NCBI GenBank assembly: GCA_965267245.1
Contig: OZ253939.1
Location: 4,774,001 to 4,838,000 of the forward strand
Source of the DNA: JANSWY01 sp965267245
GTDB lineage: Bacteria > Bacteroidota > Bacteroidia > Cytophagales > Cyclobacteriaceae
Direction of reading: 5' to 3'
DNA: 64,000 bases
Of the stretch, positions 61,344 through 64,000 are shown in pieces (the stretch's first letter is position 1; each line of letters opens with the position of its first letter). Position numbers and translations under genes: made by a program. Below the pieces are notes generated by a model, which saw nothing but the letters and a program-made list of their open reading frames with translations, ran no database searches and was not told the origin of the DNA.

Positions 61344-64000
61344 ATGAAGAAACTAACCTTAATAATAGTGTTAGCAGGGACGCTATTGCTCTCAGTTTTT
61401 CCTGCCAAAAGTCAAGTAGACTTCCGTGAAGAAAGTATTTATTTCTTGTTAACCACAAGATTTTTCGATGGCGATCCCAATAATAATGCGCCTACAGAAT
61501 GGAGTTCCTATAATCCAGACCCTAATCTAAATCCTTCAATAACAGACCCCCAGGATGTAACATGGAGGGGTGATTTTAAAGGATTGATGGAAAAATTGGA
61601 TTACATACAAGATCTTGGATTCACAGCTATATGGATTACACCAATTGTTCAAAACAGAGGTCCTTTGGATTATCACGGTTATCATGCCTGGGATTTCACC
61701 AAAGTAGACCCCAGGTTGGAGTCTCCGGGTTCAACATTTCAGGACCTGATCAATGCTGTTCATGCCAGAGGTATGAAAATCGTTCTGGATATAGTTACGA
61801 ACCATTCAGGCAGATTTGGAATCAAAGACGTAGCTGAAATCAAATACAATACTGATCCAACTCAGCCATGGGGACAAGATTCAAATGGTAATCCATTACA
61901 GGACAACCCTAATTGGGAATATGACGGCCTAACACCAAATCCTGATGATGGAAAAATATGGAGTAGAGCTAATTTGGCAAAAATGCCACCTCCATATGAT
62001 CAAAACCTGGCAGCCTACCAGTGGCCAAGTAAAGAAAGTTATGTGGATACTTCAGATCCAAACTGGTATCACCATTCCGGAAATGGTTTTGCTCAGGGAT
62101 TTGATGATGTAGAAAATCTGCAGAACAGAGCATTGGCTGGTGATACTCCAGATTTGAATACCGGAAGTTCATTTGTGAGAGATTATTTAGTAGCGGCATA
62201 TACTACTTTCATCAACATGGGAGTGGATGGATTCAGATGGGATACGATGAAACATATGAGTAAAGATGATGTCCTCTACTTTTATGATGCGTTCAAAGCT
62301 GCAAACCCGGATTTGTTCATTTTTGGAGAAGTAGCACAGCTCCGTCATGAGCTTCATAATGTTGACGAGATTAATCCACATTACTATACCTGGAGAGGCG
62401 ATGTAAATAATTCAGCTAACTCTGGAATTGCAGTAATTGACTTTTTTGCTCAAGCTACCTTTCATGGAGTTTTTGAAGAAGGGGGGAACTTTTCTGGGGT
62501 TACGGCAGCTGCTAGGTATGATCACCTTTACAGCGATCCATCTACACTTTTAACCTGGCTAGATAATCACGACTTTGGTCCAAACAATGATTGGAATAGA
62601 AGATATGGTGGTTCTGACCAGAATCTTGCCGCCGCAATGAACTTCATGTTCACCTGGAGGGGGATTCCAATAGTATATTATGGCACAGAAAAGCGATTCA
62701 AAGCAGGTGAGTTTGCTGATATTCATAATTCTGCCGGTATTGAGAGATCAATTGATGAAACAGGAAGAGCTTATTACGGAAATGAATTCGATGATGCTCC
62801 TAATCATGTGATATACCAGCATATTAAAAAGTTAAATGCCATGAGAAGGGCTATTCCAGCGCTACAAAAAGGTTCGTGGAGATGGGATGGAAATGGTGGC
62901 GGAAATGGCGTAGGTTATGTCCGTGTCCATGGAGATAGCGAAGTGGCTGTTGGCCTTGCAAAAGATGGAGGAGTAAACTTCTCGTTTTCAGGACTCACAA
63001 ATGGTACTTACAGGGATGCTGTAACCGGTAATGAGATCAATGTGAGCAATGGATCAATAAGTTTCTTTGTTGAGCCAGGTTCTGCGGGTATCTATGTGTT
63101 GAATGGCCCAGGCCGAATTGGTGGAAATGGTGTTGGTTTTTTCCAACCTGGTTCTGGGAGCACTGGTCCAATAGTGGACGTGAACCCGGGAAGCGGTGTT
63201 TACGCTGATCCAATTCAAGTGACAATGACGGCCACCTCTGAGAACGATCCTACAACAATTTACTATACACTGGATGGCTCAGAACCTAATACAGGAAGTA
63301 GTGTATATACCGGAGCAATTACCATTGATCAAACCACTACTGTGAAAGCGAAAGCAATCGATAATAACAATGAACAGTCTACTACCCTTACACGAAACTA
63401 CACTATTGGTGATGTAGGAGTCATGTCTGTCTATTTTGAAAAACCTACTAACTGGAATACAGCTAATATTCATCATTGGAATGGATCTCCAAGTGGAGTA
63501 GTCAGTAATAGTAATTGGCCAGGACCATCCATGATAGATGAAGGAGATGGATGGTATCGATATGATTTTGTGGGGATCACGAGTACAAACATTGTGTTTA
63601 ATGACAATGGAGGAAGTCAAACGGGAGACTTAAATAGAATAAATACTGGTTGGTATGATATTGATGGTGTGTGGCATGATACGGATCCACGAGTAACTGT
63701 AAATGAACCTCCAGTGGTGACTATTTCTCCTGTTGGTGGTGATTTTACAGAGGGTGAATCGGTCACAGTTACCATTACAGCTACAGATGATTCTGATCCT
63801 GATCCGGACATATTTTACACGATTGATGGGTCGGAACCAACAGTTGGATCTGCGGCCTATACTGGGCCTTTTGTAATAGCTGATGATGTTGTAATTAGGG
63901 CTATTGCCATTGATGATCAGGGATTAAGTTCAACCACCCCGTCAGAAACGTACAATTTCAACCCACCTGCTTCTGGGCTAACTGTTCATTTTAAGCCAAA
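61344..64000 (+). CDS. Secreted GH13 alpha-amylase family enzyme (3' end beyond window)
   Basis: 885 codons visible from ATG 61,344. Signal peptide MKKLTLIIVLAGTLLLSVFP then AKSQ. The GH13 barrel has CSR I DIVTNH (Asp149-His154), CSR II GFRWDT (nucleophile Asp300), CSR III FGEVAQ (acid/base Glu329) and CSR IV LDNHD (His409, Asp410), all canonical. After the barrel come a chitobiase-type C-terminal domain (TIYYTLDGSEPNTGSSVYTG), a CBM26-like module (MSVYFEKPTNWNTANIHHWN), another chitobiase-type domain (IFYTIDGSEPTVGSAAYTGP), and the start of a further CBM26 module (GLTVHFKP) at the edge. It is a tandem partner of the preceding amylase and shares its starch-binding modules. Confidence 0.93.
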   Translation, partial: MKKLTLIIVLAGTLLLSVFPAKSQVDFREESIYFLLTTRFFDGDPNNNAPTEWSSYNPDPNLNPSITDPQDVTWRGDFKGLMEKLDYIQDLGFTAIWITPIVQNRGPLDYHGYHAWDFTKVDPRLESPGSTFQDLINAVHARGMKIVLDIVTNHSGRFGIKDVAEIKYNTDPTQPWGQDSNGNPLQDNPNWEYDGLTPNPDDGKIWSRANLAKMPPPYDQNLAAYQWPSKESYVDTSDPNWYHHSGNGFAQGFDDVENLQNRALAGDTPDLNTGSSFVRDYLVAAYTTFINMGVDGFRWDTMKHMSKDDVLYFYDAFKAANPDLFIFGEVAQLRHELHNVDEINPHYYTWRGDVNNSANSGIAVIDFFAQATFHGVFEEGGNFSGVTAAARYDHLYSDPSTLLTWLDNHDFGPNNDWNRRYGGSDQNLAAAMNFMFTWRGIPIVYYGTEKRFKAGEFADIHNSAGIERSIDETGRAYYGNEFDDAPNHVIYQHIKKLNAMRRAIPALQKGSWRWDGNGGGNGVGYVRVHGDSEVAVGLAKDGGVNFSFSGLTNGTYRDAVTGNEINVSNGSISFFVEPGSAGIYVLNGPGRIGGNGVGFFQPGSGSTGPIVDVNPGSGVYADPIQVTMTATSENDPTTIYYTLDGSEPNTGSSVYTGAITIDQTTTVKAKAIDNNNEQSTTLTRNYTIGDVGVMSVYFEKPTNWNTANIHHWNGSPSGVVSNSNWPGPSMIDEGDGWYRYDFVGITSTNIVFNDNGGSQTGDLNRINTGWYDIDGVWHDTDPRVTVNEPPVVTISPVGGDFTEGESVTVTITATDDSDPDPDIFYTIDGSEPTVGSAAYTGPFVIADDVVIRAIAIDDQGLSSTTPSETYNFNPPASGLTVHFKP

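Overview
The window looks like chromosome of a gliding-type Bacteroidota, most likely order Cytophagales. The evidence is direct: a type IX secretion (T9SS) sortase gene porU next to porV, two very large secreted proteins with T9SS C-terminal sorting domains, several TAnnTTTG-type promoter boxes, AT-rich coding with few Shine-Dalgarno sites, and Bacteroidota-typical families (DUF2911, DUF2721, WG repeats). I found no tRNA, rRNA, transposase, integrase or CRISPR array.

Layout. 1-2,839: a truncated DUF4011/superfamily-1 helicase gene and a helix-hairpin-helix protein on the minus strand. 2,896-6,450: hemA and a WG-repeat protein, preceded by a Fur/PerR-like palindrome. 6,447-13,673: a minus-strand run of MBL hydrolase, pssA, porU, porV and a non-catalytic M16 protein. 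13,733-18,993: FAD oxidoreductase, a large peptidase-like/propeller/outer-membrane-barrel fusion, and yicC. 19,058-22,829: DUF2911, a lipoprotein, MazG-like and DUF2721 genes, comB and gcvT. 22,830-30,977: ordinary genes (rnhB, NUDIX, MATE, TPR, a glycosyltransferase) separated by four islands of an unusual composite repeat built from short words. 30,978-49,966: a surface polysaccharide locus with a sugar-nucleotide dehydratase, a Wzm/Wzt ABC exporter, many glycosyltransferases, five methyltransferases, an HPr-kinase-like P-loop protein and a polymerase-like membrane protein. 50,049-55,781: a 1,910-residue PKD/propeller T9SS cargo protein with a 2.19-kb internal duplication. 56,085-57,070: an Lrp/AsnC regulator and a phosphoribosyltransferase. 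57,258-64,000: two tandem secreted GH13 amylases, the second cut by the window edge.

How the parts fit. PorU and PorV process and attach T9SS cargo at the cell surface. The PKD protein and the first amylase carry the matching C-terminal signal. The ABC-exporter polysaccharide locus could supply the lipopolysaccharide on which such cargo is anchored; that link is inference. The amylase pair, with starch-binding modules, points to extracellular alpha-glucan use.

The least explained signals are the composite intergenic repeats, the Fur/PerR-like box before hemA, promoter boxes only 2-5 bases from start codons, the 107-bp identical repeat inside the PKD gene, and the odd members of the glycan locus. 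Starts given here differ from the longest ORF where the longest ORF begins at a TTG or a weak GTG.
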